From: Streptomyces sp. T12
GTDB lineage: Bacteria; Actinomycetota; Actinomycetes; Streptomycetales; Streptomycetaceae
DNA: 64,000 nt
Direction of reading: 5' to 3'
Assembly (NCBI RefSeq): GCF_028736035.1
Contig: NZ_CP117866.1
Span: 9,527,001 to 9,591,000, forward strand
The notes under the pieces are model-generated. The model ran no database searches and was not told where the DNA came from. It saw only the letters and a list, made by a program, of their open reading frames with translations. Made by a program: the position numbers and the translations under genes. Shown here piece after piece: positions 1 through 8,869 of the stretch. Each line of letters starts with the position of its first letter. Within the stretch, counting starts at the first letter, position 1.

Positions 1-827
1 GTATGTCCCGCGCGGCCCCGGGTGCGGGCCTCGGCGGCGACCAGCGCCATCGTCAGCACGACCAGTACGACGCTGAGCGCGGCGGCCGGGGTGCGGTCGA
101 AGGAGGCGCGGTAGGAGGTGTGGATGGCCCGGGTGAACGTGTCGTACCGCATCAGCGATACGGCGCCGAAGTCGGAGAGCACGTACAGCGCGACGAGTAG
201 CGCCCCGCCCGCGGCGGCCGGGCGGAGTTGGGGCAGCGTGACCCGCCAGAAGGTGCGCAGTGGTCCGTGGCCGAGGGAGCGGGCGGCCTCCTCCTGTGCG
301 GGGTCGATGCCGCGCAGCGCTGCGGCGACCGGCAGGAGGACGTAGGGGAAGCTGACCAGCGTCAGGGCCAGGGCCGCACCGGCGAGCCCGGTGGTCTGCG
401 GTGCGGCGGAGAGCCAGGCGAAGGCGGCCACGTAACTGGGCACCGCGAGCGGCAGGGTGGCCAGCACCGACCAGGCGCGGGCCCCGGGCAGGGAGGTGCG
501 CGCGGTCAGCCACGCCAGGGAGACGCCGAGTACCAGGCAGGCCGCCACGACGACCGTCGTCAAGGCGAGGCTGCGGCCCAGGAGTTGGAGGGTGCGTTCG
601 TCGGCGATGACGTCCCAGGCGTAGCCCGGCCCGCGTTCGAGTGCGCGGACGGCGAGGTAGCCGAGCGGCAGCAGGGCGAACAGGGCGGCAACGCAGGCGG
701 GGACGAGCAGGACCAGCGGGGGTCTGCGGCCCGAGCCGACGCCGGCCCGGTGGGTCAGGCCGACGCGCCGGCGCCCGGGCGGAGCGGGTGCTCCGGCCGG
801 GGGTGCCGCGGATTGAGCTGTGGTCAC
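1..827 (-). CDS. Fe(III) ABC transporter permease, FbpB type (partial, runs off the left edge)
   Basis: About 275 residues of an inner-membrane permease are visible from a GTG start (MTTAQSAAPP); the C-terminal part lies outside the window. After a Pro/Arg-rich cytoplasmic N-terminus comes a first hydrophobic helix (LLVPACVAALFALLPLGYLA), then a BPD-transport inner-membrane domain. It contains an EAA-type loop (EEAARSLGHGPLRTFWRVTLP) and the iron-permease-like stretch LSDFGAVSLMRYDTF. It starts 34 nt after the binding-protein gene and is presumably co-transcribed with it. Known role of the family: moving Fe3+ delivered by the lipoprotein across the membrane. The substrate is inferred from the neighbour and the upstream iron box. 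Confidence 0.87.
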   Translation of the reverse strand, partial: MTTAQSAAPPAGAPAPPGRRRVGLTHRAGVGSGRRPPLVLLVPACVAALFALLPLGYLAVRALERGPGYAWDVIADERTLQLLGRSLALTTVVVAACLVLGVSLAWLTARTSLPGARAWSVLATLPLAVPSYVAAFAWLSAAPQTTGLAGAALALTLVSFPYVLLPVAAALRGIDPAQEEAARSLGHGPLRTFWRVTLPQLRPAAAGGALLVALYVLSDFGAVSLMRYDTFTRAIHTSYRASFDRTPAAALSVVLVVLTMALVAAEARTRGRAGH

Positions 828-861
828 CTTGTACTCACGGTTTCCGTCGGGCTCACGGTCC

Positions 862-1908
862 TCAGACCAGCCCGACATCCTGGAGCATGGCCAGCGTCTC
901 CTGGAGGGACTCCAGCTTGCCGAGGTCGATGTCAGGCGACTCGAGGGAGTCGAACGGCGGCAATCCCTCGACGTTGTTGGTGACACCGGCGGCCAGCGGG
1001 TACTCCTTCGTCGTGTCGGCGAAGTAGGTCTGCGCCTCCTTGGACAGCAGGTAGTCGACGGCCTTCTGGGCGGTCTCGGTCTGGCCGCTGTCCTTCAGGA
1101 TGCCGACTCCGGCCACGTTGATCAGCGCGCCGGGGTCCTTGCCGGGCAGGAAGTGGAGCTTGGCGTTGACCTTGTCCTCGCCCTTCTCGGCGACCCGCTC
1201 GTACCAGTAGTAGTGGTTGACCAGGCCGATTTCGACCTCACCGGCCTCGATGGCGTCGAGGGTGGCGAGGTTGTGGGCGTACGTCTTGCCATTGGCCTTC
1301 AGGTCCTTGAGCCACTCGCGCGTGGCGTCGTCGCCCTCCAGAACGCGCATGCCGGTGACGAACGCCTGGAAGGAGGCGTTGGTGGGGGCGAAGCCGACCT
1401 TGCCCTTCCACTCGGGCTTCACCACGTCGCGGACACTGTCCGGGACCTTGTCCTCGGCGACCTTGTCCGGGTTGTACGCGATGACGCGGACGCGGCCCGA
1501 CAGTCCCACCCAGTCGCCGGCGTTGCCGCGGTAGGCCGGGTCCACCTCGTCGAGGCTGGACTGCGGCAGCTTCGCCAGCATGCCCTCCTTGGAGAGGGCG
1601 CCGAGTGCGCCCGCGTCCTGCGAGAAGAACAGCCCGGCCTTGGTGCGCTCGCCCTCCTCCAGGATCTGCGCGGCCAGTTCGGCGCTGTCGCCATAGCGCA
1701 CCTCGACCTTGCTGCCGACGGCCTTCTCCAGCTTGTCGAGGATCGGCTTGACCAGCTTCTCGTTGCGCCCGGAGTAGATGACGAGGGCGGAGTCGCTGCC
1801 GTCCGCCGAGCCGCCCTTGTCGTTGTCGGAGCCGCAGGCGGCGAGGGCAGGGACGAGCAGGCCGGCCGCGAGGAGCGCGGTGATCCGGCGAGCCGAGGGG
1901 CGTCGCAT
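862..1908 (-). CDS. Fe(III) ABC transporter substrate-binding lipoprotein, FbpA/FutA type
   Basis: 348 aa, the usual family length. A positively charged N-terminus, hydrophobic core and lipobox LAAC (Cys25) mark a lipoprotein anchored outside the membrane. The body is a type 2 periplasmic-binding fold. Near residue 230 the stretch NHYYWYERV supplies the paired tyrosines that bind Fe3+ in FbpA-type proteins. The ATG follows an AAGG site at a good distance. The permease gene follows after 34 nt. The iron box about 100 nt upstream predicts repression when iron is sufficient. The iron assignment rests on the Tyr motif plus the operator; other trivalent metals cannot be excluded. Confidence 0.9.
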   Translation of the reverse strand: MRRPSARRITALLAAGLLVPALAACGSDNDKGGSADGSDSALVIYSGRNEKLVKPILDKLEKAVGSKVEVRYGDSAELAAQILEEGERTKAGLFFSQDAGALGALSKEGMLAKLPQSSLDEVDPAYRGNAGDWVGLSGRVRVIAYNPDKVAEDKVPDSVRDVVKPEWKGKVGFAPTNASFQAFVTGMRVLEGDDATREWLKDLKANGKTYAHNLATLDAIEAGEVEIGLVNHYYWYERVAEKGEDKVNAKLHFLPGKDPGALINVAGVGILKDSGQTETAQKAVDYLLSKEAQTYFADTTKEYPLAAGVTNNVEGLPPFDSLESPDIDLGKLESLQETLAMLQDVGLV

Positions 1909-2011
1909 GTGGTGTGCCTTCCTGCGTGGCTCGCCGATACGCCGCGGGTCGCGTCGTCGGTCAGCGAGCGGCGGAACGATGCTTTCAAGCCAACTGTGAA
2001 CATGCTATGAA

Positions 2012-2030
2012 TAAGGTAAAGCTTGCCTAA
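2012..2030. promoter_or_regulatory. Iron box (DmdR/IdeR-type operator) in a divergent promoter
   Basis: The 19-mer TAAGGTAAAGCTTGCCTAA is a near-palindrome that matches 14 of 19 positions of the actinobacterial iron-box consensus TTAGGTTAGGCTCACCTAA as I recall it. It sits between the leftward iron importer and the rightward adenylation/acyltransferase gene, so one bound DtxR-family repressor could control both. Confidence 0.7.
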
Positions 2031-2051
2031 CCGTCAAGGGACCCGTGTTAA

Positions 2052-4691
2052 TTGCGGACGCTGCCGCAGAAAGGTCGCGCGCCCGTGCTAGACCCGTCCA
2101 GACCTCTCTCGGCCCCGCTCACCCTCCCGACGCCGCGCACCGCCTCGACTTCCTTCCCCTCACCGCCCGTACGGCGGCGCGGCGTGCCGTTCGCGCGGGA
2201 CCTCGCCTCGTACGGCGAGCGAACCGCACTGATCACGCCATCGGGCGAGGTCAGCTACCGCGCGCTCGCCGAACGGGTCGCCGCCACCGCCGAACGCCTC
2301 GGCACCACACGCCGCCTTGTCCTGCTGGCCGGGGCGAACCGCGCCGACGCTCTCGTCGTCCACCTCGCAGCCCTTGCCGCCGGCCACCCCGTCCTGCTCG
2401 TCCCCGGCGACAGCACCGGCACCCTCGACGCCCTGACCGCCGCGTACGACCCGGATGTGGTCGCACGGCCGGACGGCCACGGCTCCTGGACGCTCGACGA
2501 ACGGCGGCCCGAGAGCGCCCACACCCTCCACCCGGATCTGGCGCTGCTGCTCAGCACCTCCGGTTCGACCGGCTCGCCGAAGCTGGTCCGGCTCACCGCC
2601 GACAACCTCCAGGCCAACGCCGAGTCCATCGCCACGTACCTGGACATCCGCGACACCGACCGCGCGGCCACGACCCTGCCCATGCACTACTGCTACGGCC
2701 TGTCCGTCATCCACAGCCACCTGCTGCGCGGCGCCGGTCTGATCCTCACCGAACGGTCCGTTGCCGACGCCGACTTCTGGGAGGAGTTCCGCGCCGCCCG
2801 TGGCACCTCGCTCGCCGGGGTGCCGTACACCTTCGACCTGTTCGACCGAATCGGCTTCGAGCGGATGCGACTGCCCCACCTGCGGTACGTCACCCAGGCC
2901 GGCGGGCGCCTGGCGCCCGAACGGGTCGGTCACTACGCCGAGTTGGGCCGCCGCGCGGGCTGGGACCTGTTCGTGATGTACGGGCAGACCGAGGCGACGG
3001 CCCGCATGGCGTATCTGCCTCCGGCCCGCGCGGTCGAGCGTCCGCAGGCCGTCGGAGTGCCGATCCCCGGCGGCTCCTTCCGACTCCGACCAGTGGACGG
3101 CATCGACGAGCCCGACACCGGCGAGCTGGTCTACTCCGGCCCGAACGTCATGCTCGGCTACGCCGAGACCCCGGCAGACCTCGCCCTGGGACGCACCGTC
3201 GAGGAACTGCGCACCGGTGACATCGCCCGGCGCGCCCCCGACGGGCTGTACGAGATCGTGGGACGCCGGACCCGGTTCACCAAGATCCTGGGCCTGCGAA
3301 TAGACCCGCAGCGCGTCGAGGCCATCCTGGAGGAGCACGGCATCCATGCCTTCTGCGCGGGCGACGACGACACGCTGGCCGTGGTCACGATCTCCGCCGG
3401 CCGAGTCGACGCGGCACACATCCGGCGTCTGGTGGCGGACAGTTGTGGTCTGCCACCTCGCGCGATACAGGCGCGGACGGTGCCCGAACTCCCGCGGCTC
3501 GCCTCGGGCAAGCCCGACTACGAGGCCGTACGACGGCTGGCGCGCGAGCCGGAAGCACCACCCACCCGGCACGGTGGCAAGACCGACGACCTGTGTGCTC
3601 TCTACGCCGAGATACTTGACCGAGCCGACGTCACCGAGGACAGCAGCTTCGTGAGCCTGGGCGGCGACTCGCTGTCCTACGTCGAGATGTCTTTGCGGCT
3701 GGAAGAGACGCTGGGCGAGCTGCCCACCGACTGGCACACCACACCGATCAGGGACCTACGCGACCCGGACGCCGCACGCCGCAGGGATGGCAGTACCGGT
3801 CCGAGGCGCCCGCTACGGCGCACCCTGGAGACCGGCATCGCGCTGCGCGCGATGGGCATCGTCCTGGTCGTGGGTTCGCACATCCCCGTGTTCACCGTGC
3901 AGGGCGGTGCCCATGTACTGCTTGGTGTCGCCGGCTTCAACTTTGCCCGCTTCCATCTCACCGCGCACGAGCGCCAGGAGCGCCTGCGGCGGCTGCGGCG
4001 CAGCATCGCGCGCATCGCCGTACCGAGCATCGTGTGGATCACCTTTGCGCTGCTACTGACCCGTGAATACGACCTGGCCAACGTCGTGTTGGCCAACAGC
4101 CTCTTCGCGCAGGACAACTCCGATCCGGAGTGGCGGTACTGGTTCGTCGAGGCGCTGGTCTACTTCCTGACCGGACTGACGGTGCTGCTGGCGATGCCGT
4201 TGCTCGACCGTGCGGAGCGGCACAGCCCGTTCGGCTTCTCCCTGGCACTGGTCGCCCTGGGACTTGTCGGGCGCTACGACCCCTGGGGCCTCGCGCACAT
4301 CCGCCACCACCTCAGCCCGACCGTCGTCTTCTTCCTGTTCGCGCTGGGCTGGGCCGCGGCGCGGGCACGCACGGCGGCACAACGGCTGCTGCTGACCGCC
4401 GTTCTTCTGGTCGCGGTGCCAGGACTGTTCCCCGAGGGGCAGACCCTGCGCAGCTCGATCGTCGTGGGCGGCCTGGGCCTGCTGCTGTGGATTCCGGCCC
4501 TGCCCAGCGTCGACCCGCTCAACCGGATCGCGGGCATCTTGGCGGGCAGCTCGCTGTACATCTACCTGACGCACTTCCACGTCTACCCCTACCTACGGGA
4601 CCACTCCCCGGTATTGGCCTTGCTGGTCTCGCTGGTGTTCGGCGTGGCGTACGGGGCAGTGGCCACACGTCTGACGCGCAGACTGTTTTGA
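2052..4691 (+). CDS. Adenylation domain - carrier protein - membrane acyltransferase fusion
   Basis: Up to 879 aa from a TTG; a GTG at 2085 is an alternative start, 11 nt after an AAAGG. Three parts are visible. Residues 30-510 form an AMP-dependent ligase: P-loop-like A3 motif STSGSTGSPK near residue 170, YGQTEATAR, then GRRTRFTKILGLRIDP in the C-terminal subdomain. Residues 515-575 form a phosphopantetheine carrier with FVSLGGDSLS, the serine near residue 538. Residues 595-879 form a multispanning acyltransferase-3 domain with a His in VVGSHIPVF. Inferred activity: activate an acid, load it on the carrier and transfer it to an acceptor at the membrane. Neither substrate is known. The shared iron box suggests iron-responsive expression, perhaps acylation of a siderophore or envelope component. 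Confidence 0.82.
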   Translation: MRTLPQKGRAPVLDPSRPLSAPLTLPTPRTASTSFPSPPVRRRGVPFARDLASYGERTALITPSGEVSYRALAERVAATAERLGTTRRLVLLAGANRADALVVHLAALAAGHPVLLVPGDSTGTLDALTAAYDPDVVARPDGHGSWTLDERRPESAHTLHPDLALLLSTSGSTGSPKLVRLTADNLQANAESIATYLDIRDTDRAATTLPMHYCYGLSVIHSHLLRGAGLILTERSVADADFWEEFRAARGTSLAGVPYTFDLFDRIGFERMRLPHLRYVTQAGGRLAPERVGHYAELGRRAGWDLFVMYGQTEATARMAYLPPARAVERPQAVGVPIPGGSFRLRPVDGIDEPDTGELVYSGPNVMLGYAETPADLALGRTVEELRTGDIARRAPDGLYEIVGRRTRFTKILGLRIDPQRVEAILEEHGIHAFCAGDDDTLAVVTISAGRVDAAHIRRLVADSCGLPPRAIQARTVPELPRLASGKPDYEAVRRLAREPEAPPTRHGGKTDDLCALYAEILDRADVTEDSSFVSLGGDSLSYVEMSLRLEETLGELPTDWHTTPIRDLRDPDAARRRDGSTGPRRPLRRTLETGIALRAMGIVLVVGSHIPVFTVQGGAHVLLGVAGFNFARFHLTAHERQERLRRLRRSIARIAVPSIVWITFALLLTREYDLANVVLANSLFAQDNSDPEWRYWFVEALVYFLTGLTVLLAMPLLDRAERHSPFGFSLALVALGLVGRYDPWGLAHIRHHLSPTVVFFLFALGWAAARARTAAQRLLLTAVLLVAVPGLFPEGQTLRSSIVVGGLGLLLWIPALPSVDPLNRIAGILAGSSLYIYLTHFHVYPYLRDHSPVLALLVSLVFGVAYGAVATRLTRRLF

Positions 4692-4769
4692 CCGGCAAAG
4701 CTGGGCGGTCCTGCAACGTCCGGCGTTGTGACTGTCCGACGACGGTGCACGTCGGGCCCTGGCTGTACC

Positions 4770-4924
4770 TCGCATGCCGCAGGTTCGGACAGGCAGGCGT
4801 CGGCGAAGGCCGTACACGACTGCACGCCGGCGATGCCTTCCTCGATGCAGCAGGCGAGCTTCTCGCGGTCGACGTCGCCCGGGTCGGCCGGGTAGACGGC
4901 GAACATGTCCTTGACCGTGGTCAT
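4770..4924 (-). pseudogene. Truncated Cys-rich four-helix copper-binding protein (DUF326-like) remnant
   Basis: A perfect ribosome site (AAAGGAGG) and ATG begin MTTVKDMFAVYPADPGDVDR followed by KLACCIEEGIAGVQSCTAF and ADACLSE. This resembles the N-terminus of actinobacterial DUF326/Csp-like copper-storage proteins. After about 50 residues the similarity ends and the frame continues through unrelated sequence into the 3' end of the upstream gene. At least one expected Cys appears replaced (EEGIAG). I read it as a decayed 5' fragment. The rest of 4692-5010 shows no other gene. Confidence 0.5.
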
Positions 4925-5010
4925 CGCGCCTCCTTTCTCTGCCGGAGGCCGGCGGGCCGGTCGGCCACACGTCTTCTGGCCCGACCCTTTTGTGCCGGTC
5001 CGGCTGATAG

Positions 5011-5535
5011 TCAGTGGTAGGCGTGGACCACCGCGTGGCCCTTACCGCGGCCGATCATCCACTTGTTGACCGGGGTGGTGATCAGGAAGGCGACCGCGAA
5101 GCCGCCGAGCAGGGCGGACCAGAACAGGCCGTCGGACAGGTGGGCGTCCATCGCGCCGGGGGTGAGGGCGATGATGGCGTTGTCGACCAGTTCCATCACG
5201 GCGATGGAGACGGTGTCGGCGGCGAGCGCGACCTTGACCGCTGTCTTGAAGTCCAGGCCCGCCCGGCGCACCGCGATCAGCGTGAAGGAGTAGCCGAAGA
5301 GGAACGCGAGCGTGATCGCCAGGACCATGGTGGGCACGTTGCCCCACAGTAGGGCGGTGCCGATGACCATGCCGAGGATCTCGCCGATGGCACAGCCGGT
5401 CAGGCAGTGCAGCGTCGCCTTCGCAGCCGTTCCCCAGGACGCCCCCGCCTGCCCGCCGTGCTGGGCGTGACTGTGGTGGTCCTCGTGGGTGGCGTGGTCG
5501 TGTGCGGTGCCGGTGTGGTGAGCGCTGTGGTCCAT
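5011..5535 (-). CDS. DUF4396 membrane protein with His-rich N-terminus
   Basis: 174 aa from ATG at 5535, which a GGGGGA precedes by 7 nt; a TTG at 5550 would add five residues. The first 35 residues are strikingly His-rich (HSAHHTGTAHDHATHEDHHS), then about four membrane helices follow (LTGCAIGEILGMVIGTALLW; TMVLAITLAFLFGYSFTLIA; VALAADTVSIAVMELVDNAI; LFWSALLGGFAVAFLITTP). DUF4396 has no established reaction. The His tract and the CsoR-like palindrome about 60 nt upstream suggest a copper-linked role, which is inference. Confidence 0.82.
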   Translation of the reverse strand: MDHSAHHTGTAHDHATHEDHHSHAQHGGQAGASWGTAAKATLHCLTGCAIGEILGMVIGTALLWGNVPTMVLAITLAFLFGYSFTLIAVRRAGLDFKTAVKVALAADTVSIAVMELVDNAIIALTPGAMDAHLSDGLFWSALLGGFAVAFLITTPVNKWMIGRGKGHAVVHAYH

Positions 5536-5586
5536 GACCTCTTCCCCCAATTCGTCCGGAGTGGCCCGGGTTCCCGAGCCTCACAG

Positions 5587-5985
5587 CTACGAACCATATA
5601 CCCCCCCGGGGTATTTCGCCCAGGCGTGCGCCTTCTTGCGGGCGACCGTGGAGACGACCGCCACGCCGATCGAACCGCCCACCTCATGGAAGGTGTTGAC
5701 GACTCCGGACGCGAGGCCCGCCTCGTGGTGATCCACCATGCCCAGCGCGATGGTGGTGGCGGTGACGAAGACCGTGCCGAGGCCGAAGGAGGCCACGACG
5801 AAGCCGGGCAGCAGGCCCGAGTACACGCCGCCGTCGGCGGACAGCCGGGTCAGCGTCGCGGATCCGGCGGCGGCGATCGCCATACCGCCCACGGCCACTG
5901 GCAGGAACAGCAGACCGGTCTTGAGCGCGCTGAAGCCCCGGACGTGCTGGAGGTAGACCGAGCAGGCCGTCGTCCGAGCGGCGCG
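5587..5985 (-). pseudogene. C-terminal fragment of a DHA2-family MFS exporter
   Basis: The frame reads VYLQHVRGFSALKTGLLFLP then AVGGMAIAAAGSATL, GLGTVFVTATTIALGMVDHH, EAGLASGVVNTFHEVGGSIG and VAVVSTVARKKAHAW. This matches the last third of 14-helix drug exporters. Everything upstream of about 5985 is missing and abuts a TetR fragment. The 3' end runs into the DUF4396 promoter and operator, so the true stop is also lost. It is one of several decayed genes here. Confidence 0.7.
5598..5614. promoter_or_regulatory. CsoR-like copper operator
   Basis: ATACCCC-CCC-GGGGTAT is a perfect 7-3-7 palindrome with the T/C-rich, G-tract layout of actinobacterial CsoR sites. It lies about 60 nt upstream of the DUF4396 start and would be occupied by apo-CsoR. 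No csoR gene is in the window, so the regulator must be encoded elsewhere. A second copy of the motif is at 8870. Confidence 0.65.
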
Positions 5986-6462
5986 CGAACGCTTCCTGCG
6001 GGACGGCTTCGGCGTGGCATGGACGCCATCGCCGCTGAGGCGGGCGTGTCCAAGGTGACCGTCTACAACCACTTCGGGAGCAAGCAAGCACTGTTCACCG
6101 CAGTCATCACGAGCGCGCTCGACGAGCCCCTCGGCCACGCCTCATCGGCCGCGCTGGAAGGGCTTGCCGCGGCCGAGGACCTGAGGACGGCCTTCATCGA
6201 CGCCGCCCGCACCTGGGTGCACGCCGTCAGGACGAACAAGGACGTCATCGCCCTGCGCACTCGCGGACCAGGGCCGGCTGGTCATCCCCGACCTGGAGGC
6301 CGCGATCATCCAGCTGTACGCGCTGCTGGTCTTCCCCCAGATGGTCTTCAGCACCTACGGCACCCGCATCGACGAGGGCCTCACCGACCGCCTCATCGTC
6401 AGCGGCGTGGACATGTTCCGGGGGTACTACGGCTCGCAGAACCAGGCAGGCGCCCAGAAGTG
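5966..6462 (+). pseudogene. TetR-family regulator, frameshifted and N-terminally truncated
   Basis: Frame pieces AARERFLRDGFGVA, then MDAIAAEAGVSKVTVYNHFG and SKQALFTAVITSALDEPLG give a TetR helix-turn-helix. The first two are out of register with each other. A second shift near 6265 moves to LVIPDLEAAIIQLYALLVFP ... DMFRGYYGSQNQAGAQK and a TGA at 6460. A normal start is absent because the 5' end abuts the MFS fragment. At least two indels make it non-functional unless the sequence is in error. It was probably the repressor of the adjoining exporter. Confidence 0.65.
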
Positions 6463-6537
6463 AGGGGCAGGCTAGGCCCGCGTGGGTACGTCCGCGTCGC
6501 CGGCGCTGGACGGTTTCCCGCGAGAACCTAGCCGTGA

Positions 6538-6574
6538 GCAGCCCCAAGCCCGCAGGTCGCGGACTTGGGGCTGC
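6538..6574. terminator. Hairpin between converging genes
   Basis: An 11-bp perfect stem (GCAGCCCCAAG / CTTGGGGCTGC) with a 15-nt loop, followed by GTTTC. It lies between the TetR remnant (rightward) and the multicopper oxidase 3' end (leftward), as expected for a two-way transcription terminator. Confidence 0.6.
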
Positions 6575-6657
6575 GTTTCGGAGCAGACGACGGGCTCCCT
6601 ACGGGCCTGGGGCCCGGTGCGCCTGCGCAAGGGGCCTCGGTCCTCAAACGCCCATGG

Positions 6658-8292
6658 TCAAGCTTGGTAGGCCACGAGTGCCATCATTCCGGCTTCGCCG
6701 TGGTAGGCGTTGTGGCAGTGCAGCATCCACTGGCCGGGGTTGTCCGCGTCGAAGGCGACGGACACCTTCTTCTTGGGCAGCACGATGGTGGTGTCCTTGC
6801 GCGGGCCGGTGCTGCCGAGTTGGTAGGTGTGGCCGTGCAGGTGCATCGGGTGCCACATGTCGGTGGTGTTGACGAAGTCGAGGCGGACACGCTCACCCTG
6901 CTCTACCGCGAGGGGGTTCGCGGTCGGGTCGCTCATGTCGAACTGCTTGCCGTTGATGGCCCAGTCGTACTTGTCCATACCGCCGGTCAGCTCGATGCGG
7001 TGTACCCGGTCGGGCACCTTCGTCTCCAGCCGTGCGTCATCGGCAGCGCGCAGCTGCGAGGCCGCCATGATCATGCCGTCGAGTTCCTTCGGCCGCACGG
7101 TCGGCTTGGGCGTGTTGCCCGATCCGGTACGCATCACGGCCATGCCGCCGGCGTCCTTGCCCTCGGCGAGGGCCACGAGCGGGAAGACGCCCTCGCCGAG
7201 GTTGACCAGGACGTCGTACCGCTCGCCCATGCCGATGAGCAGCGCGTCGGCCTGCTGGTGCTCGACGGGGAAGCCGTCGGTGTGGGTGATGGTCAGCTTG
7301 TGGCCGCCGAGCGCCACCCGGTACGCGGTGTCGCCACCGGCGTTGATGATGCGCAGGCGGACGCGCTTGCCCGGCTTGCTGGTGTAGACGGCCGGGTCGG
7401 TCGGCATGCGTCCGTTGACCAGGTGGTACGGGTACTTCACGTCTCCGGCGTCGCCGCCGAGCAGGTCGCTCTCCGCGCCCATGAGCATGAACTTCATCGA
7501 CATGCCGCCGCCGGATGAGGCGGAAGCGGATGCGGACGGTGAGGCGCTCGTCCCCTGTGCGCTTGCGCCGCTCATGTCCATCCCGCTCATGTGCCCCATG
7601 TCGTGACCGGACGAGCCGGACGAGCCGTCGGAACCGCCCATGCCCATGCCGCCCATGCCCTGCCTGAGTTCGGCGAAGGCGTCGTCGGGCGTGCCGGTCA
7701 CCCCGTCCAGCCAGTCGTCGAGGACGACGACCCACTCGTCGTCGTACGAGAGCGGCTCCTTGGGGTCCTCGACGATCAGTGGGGCGTACAGGCCGCGGTC
7801 GAGCTGTACGCCGACGTGGGGGTGGAAGAAGTAGGTGCCGGGGGTGTCGGCGATGAACCGGTACGTGAAGGAGGACCCGGCCCGCACCGCGGTCTGCGTG
7901 AGGGGCGGTACGCCGTCCATGTCGCTGCGCAGCGCGAGGCCGTGCCAGTGGATGGACGTGGCGGTCTTGCCGGGCAGTTGGTTGGACAGCTCGGCCGCAA
8001 GGGTGTCGCCGGCCGAGATCCGGATCTCCTTGCCGGGAGCCTGACCGCTGAAGGCCCAGGACTTGGCCGTGGTGCCGCCGCCCAGGTCGAGCATGCCGGG
8101 GGCGGCGGTCAGGTTGAGGCGCTGCACCCTGCCCGTGCCGACCCGCTTCTTCTCCGCGCGGGCGACCTGGGAACCGGACGGGCTGAGGAGGGAAGGGTTG
8201 TTGGAGCTGTCGTTGCTGCAGGCGGCGAGCACGCCGGCGCCTGCAGCGCCCAGTCCGGCGAGCAGGACGGAGCGACGGTTGATGCTGTTCAC
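6658..8292 (-). CDS. Multicopper oxidase, Tat-exported lipoprotein (copper tolerance type)
   Basis: 544 aa from the GTG at 8292; a longer upstream frame lacks any homologous sequence. The N-terminus INRRSVLLAGLGAAGAGVL then AAC combines a twin-arginine-like signal with a lipobox. Copper motifs are intact: SIHWHGLALRSDMDG and YFFHPHVGVQ (trinuclear site), WHPMHLHGHTYQLG, and HCHNAYHGEAGMM with the type-1 Cys, His and axial Met. A Met/His/Ser-rich insertion (GMGGMGMGG, HDMGHMSGMDMSG) near the middle is typical of cuprous oxidases such as CueO. Family role: oxidise Cu(I) to less toxic Cu(II) outside the membrane. It follows a DUF6153 gene after 104 nt under a CsoR-like site. Confidence 0.9.
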   Translation of the reverse strand: MNSINRRSVLLAGLGAAGAGVLAACSNDSSNNPSLLSPSGSQVARAEKKRVGTGRVQRLNLTAAPGMLDLGGGTTAKSWAFSGQAPGKEIRISAGDTLAAELSNQLPGKTATSIHWHGLALRSDMDGVPPLTQTAVRAGSSFTYRFIADTPGTYFFHPHVGVQLDRGLYAPLIVEDPKEPLSYDDEWVVVLDDWLDGVTGTPDDAFAELRQGMGGMGMGGSDGSSGSSGHDMGHMSGMDMSGASAQGTSASPSASASASSGGGMSMKFMLMGAESDLLGGDAGDVKYPYHLVNGRMPTDPAVYTSKPGKRVRLRIINAGGDTAYRVALGGHKLTITHTDGFPVEHQQADALLIGMGERYDVLVNLGEGVFPLVALAEGKDAGGMAVMRTGSGNTPKPTVRPKELDGMIMAASQLRAADDARLETKVPDRVHRIELTGGMDKYDWAINGKQFDMSDPTANPLAVEQGERVRLDFVNTTDMWHPMHLHGHTYQLGSTGPRKDTTIVLPKKKVSVAFDADNPGQWMLHCHNAYHGEAGMMALVAYQA

Positions 8293-8396
8293 AAAGAGGT
8301 CCTCTTCTCGATGCGCGATGCGCGATGCGGCCTTCGGGCTGTGTCCGGGCACGGCTTGCGCGCGTCGCGAGGACGCGGGGAGCCGTGGGGAGCGGC

Positions 8397-8831
8397 CTAT
8401 AGGCGCAGTTGAGAGAGGACGGACAGATCGGGTGGCGCACGATTCGTCGAGCCCGCGATGTCCACGCCCGCGATCGTCGTGCAGTGAGTCGGAACGGCTG
8501 GGTTCGGTGACTCGGACGGTGCCGCGAGCTGTACGGCGGTGACGCCGGCGGCGGAGCAGAGCTGCATGGCCATGGAGGGGCACGCGGCACCGTCGGTGCC
8601 GTGTGCCGCGCTACCCGGACCTGCTGAGCCTGCGTGGGTGGTGTGCGCGGCAGTCGTTGAGGCGGGCCCGGATATGGCGTGCACTGCGGCTGCCGGCGCG
8701 GCTGTGGTTGGCGCGGCGGGCAGCTCGTGGTGCAGGAGTACGGCGAGCACGGCGCACAGGGTGACGAGCATTCCGCGTATCCAACGGACGGCGGCGCCGT
8801 TCAGCGGCCAATGCATCTCTCGTACCGTCAT
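8397..8831 (-). CDS. DUF6153-family small exported/membrane protein
   Basis: 144 aa from ATG at 8831 (MTVREMHWPLNG). One hydrophobic segment near the N-terminus (GMLVTLCAVLAVLLHH) is followed by an Ala/Thr/His-rich region (TTAAHTTHAGSAG), then CPSMAMQLCSAAG and a C-terminus of RAPPDLSVLSQLRL. This tail and overall plan recur in the protein at 9893 and in DUF6153 members near actinobacterial copper genes. Function is unknown. It is the first gene after the CsoR-like operator at 8870 and is followed by the multicopper oxidase. The AGGAGG lies 14 nt from this ATG, so a slightly different start is possible. Confidence 0.68.
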   Translation of the reverse strand: MTVREMHWPLNGAAVRWIRGMLVTLCAVLAVLLHHELPAAPTTAAPAAAVHAISGPASTTAAHTTHAGSAGPGSAAHGTDGAACPSMAMQLCSAAGVTAVQLAAPSESPNPAVPTHCTTIAGVDIAGSTNRAPPDLSVLSQLRL

Positions 8832-8869
8832 CGCGAGCGTCCATACCTCCTGCGAGCGTGCGGCCCAAT

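Noticed and set aside
8293..8583. 97-codon N-terminal extension of the multicopper oxidase
   Set aside because: It overlaps the DUF6153 gene and would hide the Tat/lipoprotein signal that starts at the GTG at 8292.
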